DNA from: Chthonomonadia bacterium
GTDB lineage: Bacteria; Armatimonadota; HRBIN16
Direction of reading: 5' to 3'
Length of the DNA stretch: 64,000 nt
Assembly (NCBI GenBank): GCA_013314755.1
Contig: JABUFA010000004.1
Coordinates: 83,904-147,903 of the forward strand
Shown: positions 43,365-50,693 of the stretch, piece after piece
Position numbering within the stretch: the first letter of the stretch is position 1
Layout of the letters: the number at the start of each line of letters is the position of its first letter
Program-made: the position numbers and the translations under genes
The notes under the pieces: model-generated
Databases searched by the model: none
The model's input: the letters and a program-made list of their open reading frames with translations, nothing else
Told to the model about the DNA's origin: nothing

Positions 43365-43763
43365 TGCACCCTCCTTGCTTGCTAACACTTTTTCTCTCAT
43401 CGGCTTCACGAGCCAAGCAAATATAACAGATATGCCTGAAAGCTGTCAACAGGGTGGTGAACCAATGGAAGCCCCACCTGCCTTCCCTGCGAAAGCCCTC
43501 ACCCTGACCCTCTCCCACGAGGAGAGGAAATGTCCCCCTGCTTGCGGGGGGACAACAGGGGGGCTGACAACACCTGAAAAGCCCCTCCTAACCTCCCCGC
43601 ACGCGGGGAGGGACTCGGACGAGCCTCGTTGTAAACTCCTCTCCCAGCCTCTCCCCGACGCGGGGAGAGGGGACGCCAATATGCTGGAGAGCGAACCTCC
43701 CGGTGAGCCGATGGAAACCCCACCTGCACGGCACGGCATCTGACGTGCTTTTGCAGAAGGAGA
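43365..43763. other. Intergenic region with a flanked hairpin-rich element
   Basis: This gap between divergent genes has no coding potential. It holds four GC-rich hairpins between two 25-base direct repeats (43456-43480 and 43702-43726, 22 of 25 identical), described in the next entry. The promoter of the GntR-type regulator lies just to the right. Confidence 0.6.
43456..43726. repeat. Direct-repeat-flanked hairpin cluster, possible non-autonomous element
   Basis: The flanking repeats begin GGTGAACCAATGGAAGCCCC and GGTGAGCCGATGGAAACCCC. Between them are the hairpin motifs CCTCTCCCACGAGGAGAGG, GTCCCCCTGC-TTGCGGGGGGAC, CCTCCCCGCACGCGGGGAGG and CCTCTCCCCGAC-GCGGGGAGAGG. A related but partial sequence (CTCCTCCCACAAGGAGAGGG) occurs at about 63641-63660. 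No transposase is present. Confidence 0.55.
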
Positions 43764-43792
43764 TTGACATTTTTGCAACGAAGGCGTATAAT
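43764..43792 (+). promoter_or_regulatory. Consensus promoter of the GntR/LacI-type regulator operon
   Basis: A perfect TTGACA (43764-43769) and a perfect TATAAT (43787-43792) at the ideal 17-base spacing lie 48 bases upstream of the ATG. Autoregulation by the encoded repressor is likely, but I could not define an operator with confidence. Confidence 0.85.
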
Positions 43793-43839
43793 GGGAATAC
43801 CATATAATAGATAATTCGTAAACCTTAGAGTAATGCGCC

Positions 43840-44970
43840 ATGTCTTCCGTGAAATGGAAACAGATTGCGGATGCCATCCGCGCACAAATTGAAAGCGGAA
43901 CGCTTGCACCGGGAACGCTCCTGCCCTCCGAGACCGAGCTTGCCCAGCAGTATGGCGTTTGTCGAGTGACGGCACATCGAGCGATGTTTGAACTGCAGAG
44001 GCTGGGGCTGGTAGTGCGTAAGCGCAAGCTGGGCACCTATGTGGCAGAACCTCCACCAGCCAGGTCTATCTTCGTTGCAGCGGTGTTCCCCTTCGTGCAT
44101 GATTACCCGCAGGTGGAGTATCTGCGCGGTATCCGCAGTGCCCTGCCCGACCAATACAACCTGATGATTTGCGAGACCCATAACGACCCGCACCGCGAAG
44201 CGCAGTATCTGCGCCGGATGCAGCATGAGGCAGACGGCATTATCTGCTATCCCACCTGTGACCCCAAGAACAAAGCAGTGCTTCAGCGGCTGGTAGAGAG
44301 CGGCAAGCCGGTGGTATGTGTGGACCGCCAGCCGGCGGACGTGCCGTGCGATGTGGTGATGACCGATAACTACCACTCCAGTCTGGTAGGGTTGCGTTAT
44401 CTAGTGGGCAAAGGGCATCGTCGGATTGCCCATTTCACCGATGACGCACTGTACGTCTCGTCGGTCCGCGAGCGGTATGAGGCGTATCTTCAGGCGATGC
44501 GCGAGGCTGGCAGCGAAGATGTGCATTCGCTGATGCGATTTTTCCCATCTCAGGAAGGCATCAAGCTGGACTATCTGGTTCAGGTACTGCATGATGCTCT
44601 GTTCACCCTGCTTCATCAGCCCCAGCCGATTACCGCCGTATTCTGCCTGCACGATTATTACATGGCGGCGACGCTGGAGGCTTGTGACCGTATGGGGATA
44701 GAAGTGCCTGAGCAGCTGGAGATACTCAGCTTTGCCGATGCGCCACCGTTGATGACCCGGGTGACACGTTCGGTCAACCGTTTGGTACAGCAGGTGTACG
44801 AGATGGGGCGTGTCGCTGCGGTTCGGCTGAAACGTCGCATAGAAGGGGAGGTGATGCCGCCGGAGATTATTCGCACAACGGCACGATTCAGCCCAGCAGA
44901 GCAGGCTGGGCAGGGACAAGGTGTTTTACTACCCGAAACTATCTCTTCACCAAAGGAGGAAACACCATGA
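43840..44970 (+). CDS. Transcriptional regulator: GntR-type winged helix fused to LacI-type sugar-binding domain
   Basis: The 376-residue protein has an N-terminal GntR winged helix (about 3-68: [40 protein letters not shown]) and a LacI/periplasmic-binding-protein-like effector domain (about 75-350: [71 protein letters not shown]). This is the AraR layout, in which a sugar releases the repressor from DNA. The effector is unknown. The last codons include the ribosome site of the next gene, and the stop codon overlaps the pseudopilin ATG in ATGA, so the two are translationally coupled. Confidence 0.92.
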   Translation: MSSVKWKQIADAIRAQIESGTLAPGTLLPSETELAQQYGVCRVTAHRAMFELQRLGLVVRKRKLGTYVAEPPPARSIFVAAVFPFVHDYPQVEYLRGIRSALPDQYNLMICETHNDPHREAQYLRRMQHEADGIICYPTCDPKNKAVLQRLVESGKPVVCVDRQPADVPCDVVMTDNYHSSLVGLRYLVGKGHRRIAHFTDDALYVSSVRERYEAYLQAMREAGSEDVHSLMRFFPSQEGIKLDYLVQVLHDALFTLLHQPQPITAVFCLHDYYMAATLEACDRMGIEVPEQLEILSFADAPPLMTRVTRSVNRLVQQVYEMGRVAAVRLKRRIEGEVMPPEIIRTTARFSPAEQAGQGQGVLLPETISSPKEETP

Positions 44971-45719
44971 GAAGGTACGGATTCACCCTCATCGAGCTGC
45001 TGGTGGTCATCGCGATTATTGCGATACTGGCAGCGATTCTGTTCCCCGTGTTCGCGCGGGCGCGCGAGCAGGCACGCAAGACCAGCTGCGTCAGCAACAT
45101 GAAGCAGATCGGTCTGGGCATCAACATGTACCTGCAGGATTACGATGAGAAGTACTTTGCGTGGAGCAGTGAGTGTGCGCACACGGCGGACTGCAATGGG
45201 GATATTGTCATGGCGTTCACGCGCTGGGCGGTACTGGTTCAGCCTTACGTGAAGAACGCCCAGATATTCCTGTGTCCGTCCTATTCCGACAACTTCTGGA
45301 AGTGGAACGGCTGGCCCGCTAACGGCTGCCCTGACCTGTGGCCGGTGGCGGGATTCAAAGGGTTATCGTACGACTTCAAGCTGGGTCTGGCTACCGGTTC
45401 GCGGTGTGGTGTGAAGCTGGCATCCATCGATAAGCCGGCACAGACCATCGTGGCGTACGAGAACAGTCCCATCCACGCCGAGAAGAGCGTACCGTTCTGG
45501 TCCTGCACGGACAATCCACAGGTGTTCACCCGCATGGCGTTCAACTCCGTGTTTGCGGACGGTCACGTGAAATATATCATGGCGGGCAACCACCGCTTTG
45601 TGAAGTTGCGCGTGTGGGAGACAGCGGGTTATCCCTGCGCCAACTTCGACCCGCACTGGTATGTCACGGACAGCCGCGGTAACACCTGGGATCCCGCACA
45701 GGGCTGGGACATAGACTAA
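44967..45719 (+). CDS. Type IV pilin-like (pseudopilin) protein with H-X9-DG-type C-terminus
   Basis: The 250-residue protein has a canonical prepilin signal, MRRYG before [19 protein letters not shown], with cleavage after G5. The helix region is nearly identical to the other pseudopilin in the window. The variable body has cysteine pairs ([30 protein letters not shown]), suggesting disulphides, and ends with [14 protein letters not shown], the H-X9-DG-type motif. AAAGGAGG lies inside the preceding regulator gene. Coupling to a sugar-responsive regulator suggests that its amount follows carbohydrate supply, perhaps for surface capture or secretion of glycan-active proteins. That role is inference. 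Confidence 0.92.
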   Translation: MRRYGFTLIELLVVIAIIAILAAILFPVFARAREQARKTSCVSNMKQIGLGINMYLQDYDEKYFAWSSECAHTADCNGDIVMAFTRWAVLVQPYVKNAQIFLCPSYSDNFWKWNGWPANGCPDLWPVAGFKGLSYDFKLGLATGSRCGVKLASIDKPAQTIVAYENSPIHAEKSVPFWSCTDNPQVFTRMAFNSVFADGHVKYIMAGNHRFVKLRVWETAGYPCANFDPHWYVTDSRGNTWDPAQGWDID

Positions 45720-45727
45720 TGTCAGAT

Positions 45728-45752
45728 GGCAGGCGGCACCCCGCCGCCTGCC
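45728..45752. terminator. Intercistronic hairpin after the pseudopilin gene
   Basis: A perfect 10-bp stem GGCAGGCGGC/GCCGCCTGCC with loop ACCCC. It has no T-run, so it may be a partial terminator or an mRNA-stabilising element that raises pseudopilin expression relative to later genes. Confidence 0.55.
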
Positions 45753-45777
45753 CAATCCCCGTACGAGGAGGAGAAGG

Positions 45778-45981
45778 ATGGAAGACAAGGGCAAACGCAC
45801 CATGATGGGAATCATCGCGGTGGTGATTATCATCATCGCGCTGGTGGTTATTGGCTTGCAGTGGAACAAACAGCAGAAGGAGAAGCAGAGTGTGCTTCCC
45901 ACCGAACGTCCCTCGTGGTTTGGCTCCGGTGCTGGGGCACCTGGTGGTGCAGCTCCGACAGGCAGTACATCCGGGCAGTGA
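45778..45981 (+). CDS. Small single-pass membrane protein
   Basis: The 67-residue protein has a short charged N-terminus (MEDKGKRTMM), one strongly hydrophobic helix (GIIAVVIIIIALVVIGL) and a polar, then Gly/Ala/Ser/Thr-rich tail without family resemblance. GAGGAGGAGAAGG lies directly before the ATG, which supports translation. It lies between the pseudopilin gene and the DUF4855 gene. It could be an accessory to pilin assembly or simply a membrane anchor; no function can be named. Confidence 0.75.
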   Translation: MEDKGKRTMMGIIAVVIIIIALVVIGLQWNKQQKEKQSVLPTERPSWFGSGAGAPGGAAPTGSTSGQ

Positions 45982-46003
45982 TGTGGAAGCCTGAGTGATT
46001 CAT

Positions 46004-46025
46004 GGGGCAGCCTGCGGGTTGCCCC
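46004..46025. terminator. Hairpin before the DUF4855 gene
   Basis: GGGGCAGCC (46004-46012) pairs with GGTTGCCCC (46017-46025) including one G-T pair. It resembles the hairpin at 38341. Its place argues against the in-frame ATG at 46002 as a start codon. Confidence 0.5.
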
Positions 46026-46046
46026 GGGAGGGAAGATGGTCCTATC

Positions 46047-48824
46047 GTGAAGGTGTGCTGGATATTCCTACTGCTTGCGTTATCGTCTGCTGTTGCCCAC
46101 AGTAAGCCCGCAGACGTCCCCCGCGACATGATGCTCGTCTACTGCGAGCGGGCATGGAATGTTGAGCAGTTTCTTCCTTATGTGGCGTATCTGGACGCGC
46201 AGGGGAATCCTCGTGACTGGTTCTATGATTCCTTTCTCTTCATGATGTATGGGGGTGCACCTTCCGGGCAAACCTATTACGACGGCGCAACGGACAAATC
46301 GGACTGGGAATACTTTGTGAATTCGCTGTTCGCGCCAGATACCGCCTTCGCAGGGCTGGAATCGGCTCTGGTTGAGGTGGCACGCCGGTTGCGTGTGCCT
46401 GTACGCACGGTGCCGGTGGCGGTGATGATTCCGTATCCCTCGCCGCGCCAGCAGAGGTTTGGAGACGTTGATGGAGACGGCAGGACCGAGGACCTGAGCC
46501 ATGATGCCGACCGCATGAAAGTGGTTCGCTGGTTGCTGAGCACCTTTTTACAGCGGTGGCGGACGCAGAACTATCCCCATTTGCGCCTCTGGGGCTTCTA
46601 CTGGATGAACGAAGGCGCGGACGCCGGGGATGAGGCAATCGTTCGGCAGACCGCCGAGGAGGTGCATCGCCTCGGTTACCGTTTCCTGTGGATTCCTTAC
46701 TTCAACGCACCGGGCATCGAGCGGTGGCGAGACCTCGGTTTTGACCTCGCTATCCTGCAACCGAACTATGCCTTCATGAAGACGCCGGGCACTCTGCGCA
46801 TCCCTGACGAGAACCGCCTGACCGTGACGGCAAACCGGTGTCGCCAGCTGGGGATGGGAATCGAGATAGAGCTGAACGAAGCGCTGTTTGTGGATGAGGC
46901 GTACCGAATCAACCTGCAGATGTACCTGGAGCATGGAGACAGACAGCTGGACGGATACCAGCATGACCTGCCGCGTGCGTACTACCAGGGCTATGACACG
47001 ATTGCCCGCCTGTGTCGCAGTAAGGAGCCGCGCCTTCGCGCCCTGTACGACGACCTGTACCGTTTCCACAAGGGCACGTATCGCAGGAAGCCGCCCTATC
47101 AACCGCTTTCCGTGCCTCGCGTCCGCGGTTATGGACCTGCGCAGAGCCGTGTGCTGGTGGATAGGGTCTGGCGCACGCGGGCAGATGCTCGGCATCAGTA
47201 CTTGCGGCTAAAGGGCAGGCGGAACCTGATTGATCTTGACCTTGGCGCAGGCAGGCTGGTGAGCGACCTGCGCGTACACTGGGTACTTTCGCGCAACGAC
47301 GGGCTTGGTACGCCGCAGGCGGTAAGATTGCTTCTCAGCGACAGGGCATCGGGAGAAAGTTTTACGGAGGTCTGTGCGGAGGACCGATTTGACCTGCAGG
47401 CTGAGCATGGTGGTGGCTTCACCGTTCTGCGTTTTGCGCCGCGTTTTGCCCGCCGCGCCCGGTTGATTGTGGAGGCTGGCGATGGGCAATCGGTGGGGAT
47501 TGATGAAATCCTGCTACTGCCCACAGCCCATTTGCTCTGGGGAAGCAGGGTGTCGGTTTCGGAGGGTGCGCAGGGCGACGCACTTTGCCTGACGGACGGG
47601 ATAGCAGGTGGGACAAGCCGGTTACTCTGGAAGCGGCCTCGTGCTTCCCTATCGGCTGAGTTATCCGGGGAGTGGGTTGCCGAGGCGTTGTGGGTGCACT
47701 TCCGCCGGATGCATCCGCGCGCTTTTGCCCCTGCGATTACGGTCAAAGCCGATGGCGATGTCACCAGGCGGGTGCAGGCAGAGGTGGTGGGTAGTGAAGG
47801 CTGGGCAACGGTACGCCTGCCTGATAGCCCCATCAAGTTGCTGACGCTAACGCTGGAAGACCGCAGGGCGGGAGCGGTGGCGGTGGACGAAATCCTGCTG
47901 ATACTGGCTTCCAATCTGGCGATGGGCTGTCCCTACGTGCTGGAGCCGCCCTTTCTACCAACCTATCCTGACACCGGCGGCAAGGAGCTCACCGACGGCG
48001 AGCTGACCACCCAGGGTTTCGGCGATGGGAAAACGGTGGGCTGGACAGAGTGGAACGGCACTTCGGAGGTGTCCATCATTTTTGACCTTGGGCAGAGCGA
48101 GCCTCTGAGCGAGGTGGCGATACACCTGCAGGGCGGCGGATATGCGGGGGTGCACTTTCCCGATTACGCAGGTGTTTCGCTTTCGGAAGATGGCAGTCGC
48201 TGGCGTTTGGCGGGGTCTACGCGCCAGCCCCCTGCGGTTGTTCAGCATCTCGACGTGGAGAACGCCCAGCTCGGGTGGGTGCGTTTGTCGTTGGGAGGGG
48301 CAAAGGCGCGTTTTGTGAAACTGCGCCTGGTGCCGCGCGGCTGGTTGATGCTCAGCGAGGTGCAGATATTTTCAGGTGGGCGCAACATCGCGCAGGGAAT
48401 GGCGTATACCGTACGCCCCTCGCCGACGTCCACTGCCCGCTATGCAGACAACTCCGGCAAGCTGACCGACGGGGTATACAGCACGCCCGGCTCGGGTTGG
48501 GCGCTGTGTGCCGGCTTTGACCAGGGTGAGCCGAGCGTGACGGTAGACCTGCTGGCGGTAAGGCGCATCCGTCTGGCGCGTGCTCATCTGGTGGGTGGAG
48601 GACCCGGCGCGGTGTGGTTCCCGGAGGAGATGCGTGTCCTTATCTCCACAGATGGCAAAGAGTGGCATCCCGTCGGTGTCACACGCGAGCGACCGGGCGA
48701 ATCGGGGGATAAGGAAGCAACGGGCTTTATGGCGGTGCGCTTTGCTCCCCGTGAGGCACGCTATGTGCGCTTCCAGTTCGTCCGACGCGGCTGGCTGATG
48801 GTGGATGAGGTGGAGGTCTGGTAG
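46047..48824 (+). CDS. Secreted DUF4855 protein with C-terminal discoidin-like domains
   Basis: The 925-residue protein starts with a signal peptide (VKVCWIFLLLALSSAVAHS). Residues from about 20 to 350 match DUF4855: MMLVYCERAW near the start, GDVDGDGRTEDLS, LRLWGFYWMNEGAD, FLWIPYFNAPGIERWRDLGF and QPNYAF. The remainder has at least three F5/8 type C (discoidin)-like beta domains, seen in VHWVLSRNDGLG, VAIHLQGGGYAGVHFPDYAG and ARAHLVGGGPGAVWFPEEMR, the last two ending in FVKLRLVPRGWLMLSEVQIF-type strands. Such domains bind galactose-like sugars. The DUF4855 module is an uncharacterised barrel. The start is a GTG with GGGAGGG 14 bases upstream; the exact start is uncertain. Confidence 0.78.
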   Translation: MKVCWIFLLLALSSAVAHSKPADVPRDMMLVYCERAWNVEQFLPYVAYLDAQGNPRDWFYDSFLFMMYGGAPSGQTYYDGATDKSDWEYFVNSLFAPDTAFAGLESALVEVARRLRVPVRTVPVAVMIPYPSPRQQRFGDVDGDGRTEDLSHDADRMKVVRWLLSTFLQRWRTQNYPHLRLWGFYWMNEGADAGDEAIVRQTAEEVHRLGYRFLWIPYFNAPGIERWRDLGFDLAILQPNYAFMKTPGTLRIPDENRLTVTANRCRQLGMGIEIELNEALFVDEAYRINLQMYLEHGDRQLDGYQHDLPRAYYQGYDTIARLCRSKEPRLRALYDDLYRFHKGTYRRKPPYQPLSVPRVRGYGPAQSRVLVDRVWRTRADARHQYLRLKGRRNLIDLDLGAGRLVSDLRVHWVLSRNDGLGTPQAVRLLLSDRASGESFTEVCAEDRFDLQAEHGGGFTVLRFAPRFARRARLIVEAGDGQSVGIDEILLLPTAHLLWGSRVSVSEGAQGDALCLTDGIAGGTSRLLWKRPRASLSAELSGEWVAEALWVHFRRMHPRAFAPAITVKADGDVTRRVQAEVVGSEGWATVRLPDSPIKLLTLTLEDRRAGAVAVDEILLILASNLAMGCPYVLEPPFLPTYPDTGGKELTDGELTTQGFGDGKTVGWTEWNGTSEVSIIFDLGQSEPLSEVAIHLQGGGYAGVHFPDYAGVSLSEDGSRWRLAGSTRQPPAVVQHLDVENAQLGWVRLSLGGAKARFVKLRLVPRGWLMLSEVQIFSGGRNIAQGMAYTVRPSPTSTARYADNSGKLTDGVYSTPGSGWALCAGFDQGEPSVTVDLLAVRRIRLARAHLVGGGPGAVWFPEEMRVLISTDGKEWHPVGVTRERPGESGDKEATGFMAVRFAPREARYVRFQFVRRGWLMVDEVEVW

Positions 48825-48827
48825 ATT

Positions 48828-50315
48828 TCAGAAATCCCCACCGCCTGCGTCGCCGCCGAAATCGCCGAAGTCTCCGAAGTCTGCTCCGCCGGCATCGGTA
48901 TCGCCCGAGTCGAAGCCGCCAAACAGGCTGTCGAAGAAGTCGGCGCCGCCAGCGTCGGTGTCGGTATCACTGCCAAGCAAACCTCCAAAGAAGTCGGCTC
49001 CACCAGCATCGGTATCACCTTCGGGCGGACCGCCGAGGAAATCCCCTCCCCCGGCATCGGTGTCAACGGGTTCCGGGTGTCCCGGCGAGTCGTGGATAAT
49101 CACCGGTGCAGGATGCGAGAGGATGCTTCCCAGCAGGAGCAGGCTCACCCAGTCCATACCGGGGTCGCGTCTGCCGTAGTCGCGGTAGGGGTCGTAGTTG
49201 GGATTGTCGTACCAGGGGCGCACGCTGTCGCCATCGCGGAACACGCGCACCGAAGGGGTTTCGCCGCGGCGAATGCTCTCGGCGCACTCTTCGCACGCCC
49301 ACACCTTCTGAGTCTGCTCGCCGATGGTGACCTCTACCGGTTGAAGCTCGCCCAGCGTGGGCGGTTTGGAGCAGAAGAAACAGGCATAGGTGCGGTCGTT
49401 GGGGCGTATCATCACAGCCTCCTCCTCCCCTGCAAACTCTTCGGGTTCCTCTTCTACCCGGATGCTGGTATCGCCGCCGGCACGCAGGATATATTTCTTC
49501 GCCTTTTCCACGCTCATCTGCGCTTTATCCAGGAGGTGTTCCGCTCGCCACAGCTGCTCCGGTCGCTTTGCAGTGTCTATCAGTTCCGCAGCCTGTGCTT
49601 GCAGTTCGGCGGCTTTCTGGCGATGGTCTCGGGCGCGGCTGGCATCTTCGCCGTCAGGAAGCACGTCGATGTAGCCATCTAGATACTCAATCCCTTCCAG
49701 CACCTGCTGGCGCATTCCCTGCAGACGCGCTTTCAGGCGGGCGACCTCCTGTGCCCGGCGACGAATCACCCATGCCACCCCACCGACCACCAACAGAGTT
49801 GGAATACCCAGCAGGGCAAGCGTGCCAACCGTCGCGCTCCGACGCTCCTGGGCGTGAAAGTCACGCATAGCCCTCGCCAGCTGTTCCAGCCCCTGCGTGT
49901 AGCCTTCGGTGGTGAACGCCCTGATGTTTGCCTGCACCAGCGAGTCTACCTCGCGGGCGGAGATGACATCACTGCTTGCCGAGACGCCACCCTGCAGGTT
50001 TTCGGTCTTCGGTGTTAGCACAATCACCGCGCCGTTGCGGATGTCGAGGTAGCGACGGAGGGCTGTTGCCCACCGGTTGCGAGTCGACTTATCGCGCAAC
50101 GGGACGACCACGAACTTCACCGTGAACGGCTTCAGTTCGTTTGCCACCTGCTGGAGGCGTTGTTCGTCTACCATGCCAGCCAGCTGTGGCGCGACGTACA
50201 CATCACCGCGGGAGAGAGCTTCAATGACCACGTCCTCGGCTCGCGTGGATACCTGCGCGAAAGCAAAATCTGTTATCAGGGTCAGGCACAGCAGTGTGAT
50301 TGCGACAAAGCGCAT
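48828..50315 (-). CDS. TPM-domain protein with zinc ribbon and Asp/Gly-rich repeat tail
   Basis: The 495-residue protein has a signal peptide (MRFVAITLLCLTLITDFAFA), a TPM-like domain (about 22-155, with VVIVLTP-type strand AVIVLTPKTENL), one membrane helix (TLALLGIPTLLVVGGVAWVI), a coiled coil (RRAQEVARLKARLQGMRQQV onward) and a cysteine module (ACFFCSKPP and WACEECAES) likely to bind zinc. The C-terminus is a run of TDAGGxDF repeats. TPM proteins (YgcG-like) are membrane-linked and often end in Gly-rich tails. The ATG at 50315 has AAGGAG upstream and begins the signal peptide. The function is unknown; protein quality control at the membrane is a common guess for the family. Confidence 0.78.
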   Translation of the reverse strand: MRFVAITLLCLTLITDFAFAQVSTRAEDVVIEALSRGDVYVAPQLAGMVDEQRLQQVANELKPFTVKFVVVPLRDKSTRNRWATALRRYLDIRNGAVIVLTPKTENLQGGVSASSDVISAREVDSLVQANIRAFTTEGYTQGLEQLARAMRDFHAQERRSATVGTLALLGIPTLLVVGGVAWVIRRRAQEVARLKARLQGMRQQVLEGIEYLDGYIDVLPDGEDASRARDHRQKAAELQAQAAELIDTAKRPEQLWRAEHLLDKAQMSVEKAKKYILRAGGDTSIRVEEEPEEFAGEEEAVMIRPNDRTYACFFCSKPPTLGELQPVEVTIGEQTQKVWACEECAESIRRGETPSVRVFRDGDSVRPWYDNPNYDPYRDYGRRDPGMDWVSLLLLGSILSHPAPVIIHDSPGHPEPVDTDAGGGDFLGGPPEGDTDAGGADFFGGLLGSDTDTDAGGADFFDSLFGGFDSGDTDAGGADFGDFGDFGGDAGGGDF

Positions 50316-50370
50316 CGCGTTGCTCCTTTGTATTGTCGAGTTCTCGTGTTGCCCTGAGCGCATGGTAACT

Positions 50371-50437
50371 ACGAGATGCTTCACTTCGTTCAGCATGACA
50401 GTAAGGACGAGATGCTTCGCTCACGTTCAGCGGGACA
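50371..50437 (+). repeat. Interspersed repeat, two tandem copies (ACGAGATGCTTC family)
   Basis: Copy one (50371-50400) begins ACGAGATGCTTCACTTCGTT and ends CAGCATGACA. Copy two (50407-50437) begins ACGAGATGCTTCGCTCACGT and ends GGGACA. A third copy lies at 7541-7571 on the other strand. Confidence 0.6.
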
Positions 50438-50517
50438 GCAAGCCAGATGGCTTATCCTTTCTGCCCATCATATTATGACATATTCGAGGGGAGAAGAGTT
50501 GCGAGGACATAAACGGC

Positions 50518-50593
50518 TGGCGCGCCCGGAGGGACTCGAACCCCCAACCCTCAGATCCGAAGTCTGATGCTCTATCCATTGAGCTACGGGCGC
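50518..50593 (-). tRNA. tRNA-Arg (anticodon TCG)
   Basis: The minus strand folds as a complete cloverleaf of 76 bases: acceptor GCGCCCG with CGGGCGC, a D arm GCTC/GAGC, anticodon stem TCAGA/TCTGA with loop CTTCGGA (anticodon TCG, reading CGA), T arm GGGGG-TTCGAGT-CCCTC, discriminator G, and an encoded CCA end. A consensus promoter lies upstream. Confidence 0.95.
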
Positions 50594-50601
50594 GCATCTA
50601 T

Positions 50602-50630
50602 ATTATCCCACAAAAACGCCTCCATCGCAA
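50602..50630 (-). promoter_or_regulatory. Promoter of tRNA-Arg
   Basis: TTGCGA (50630-50625) and GATAAT (50607-50602) with a 17-base spacer lie directly upstream of the tRNA 5' end, as expected for a short processed leader. Confidence 0.75.
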
Positions 50631-50693
50631 GGGGAACAGGATTCTCACTCCTCAGGGCGAAAATGCTGACAACCGCAACCGGGGAGGTTCAAA

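Noticed and set aside
46002..46046. ATG at 46002 as start of the DUF4855 protein
   Set aside because: It lies within a stable hairpin, lacks a ribosome site and would put fifteen polar residues before the signal peptide.
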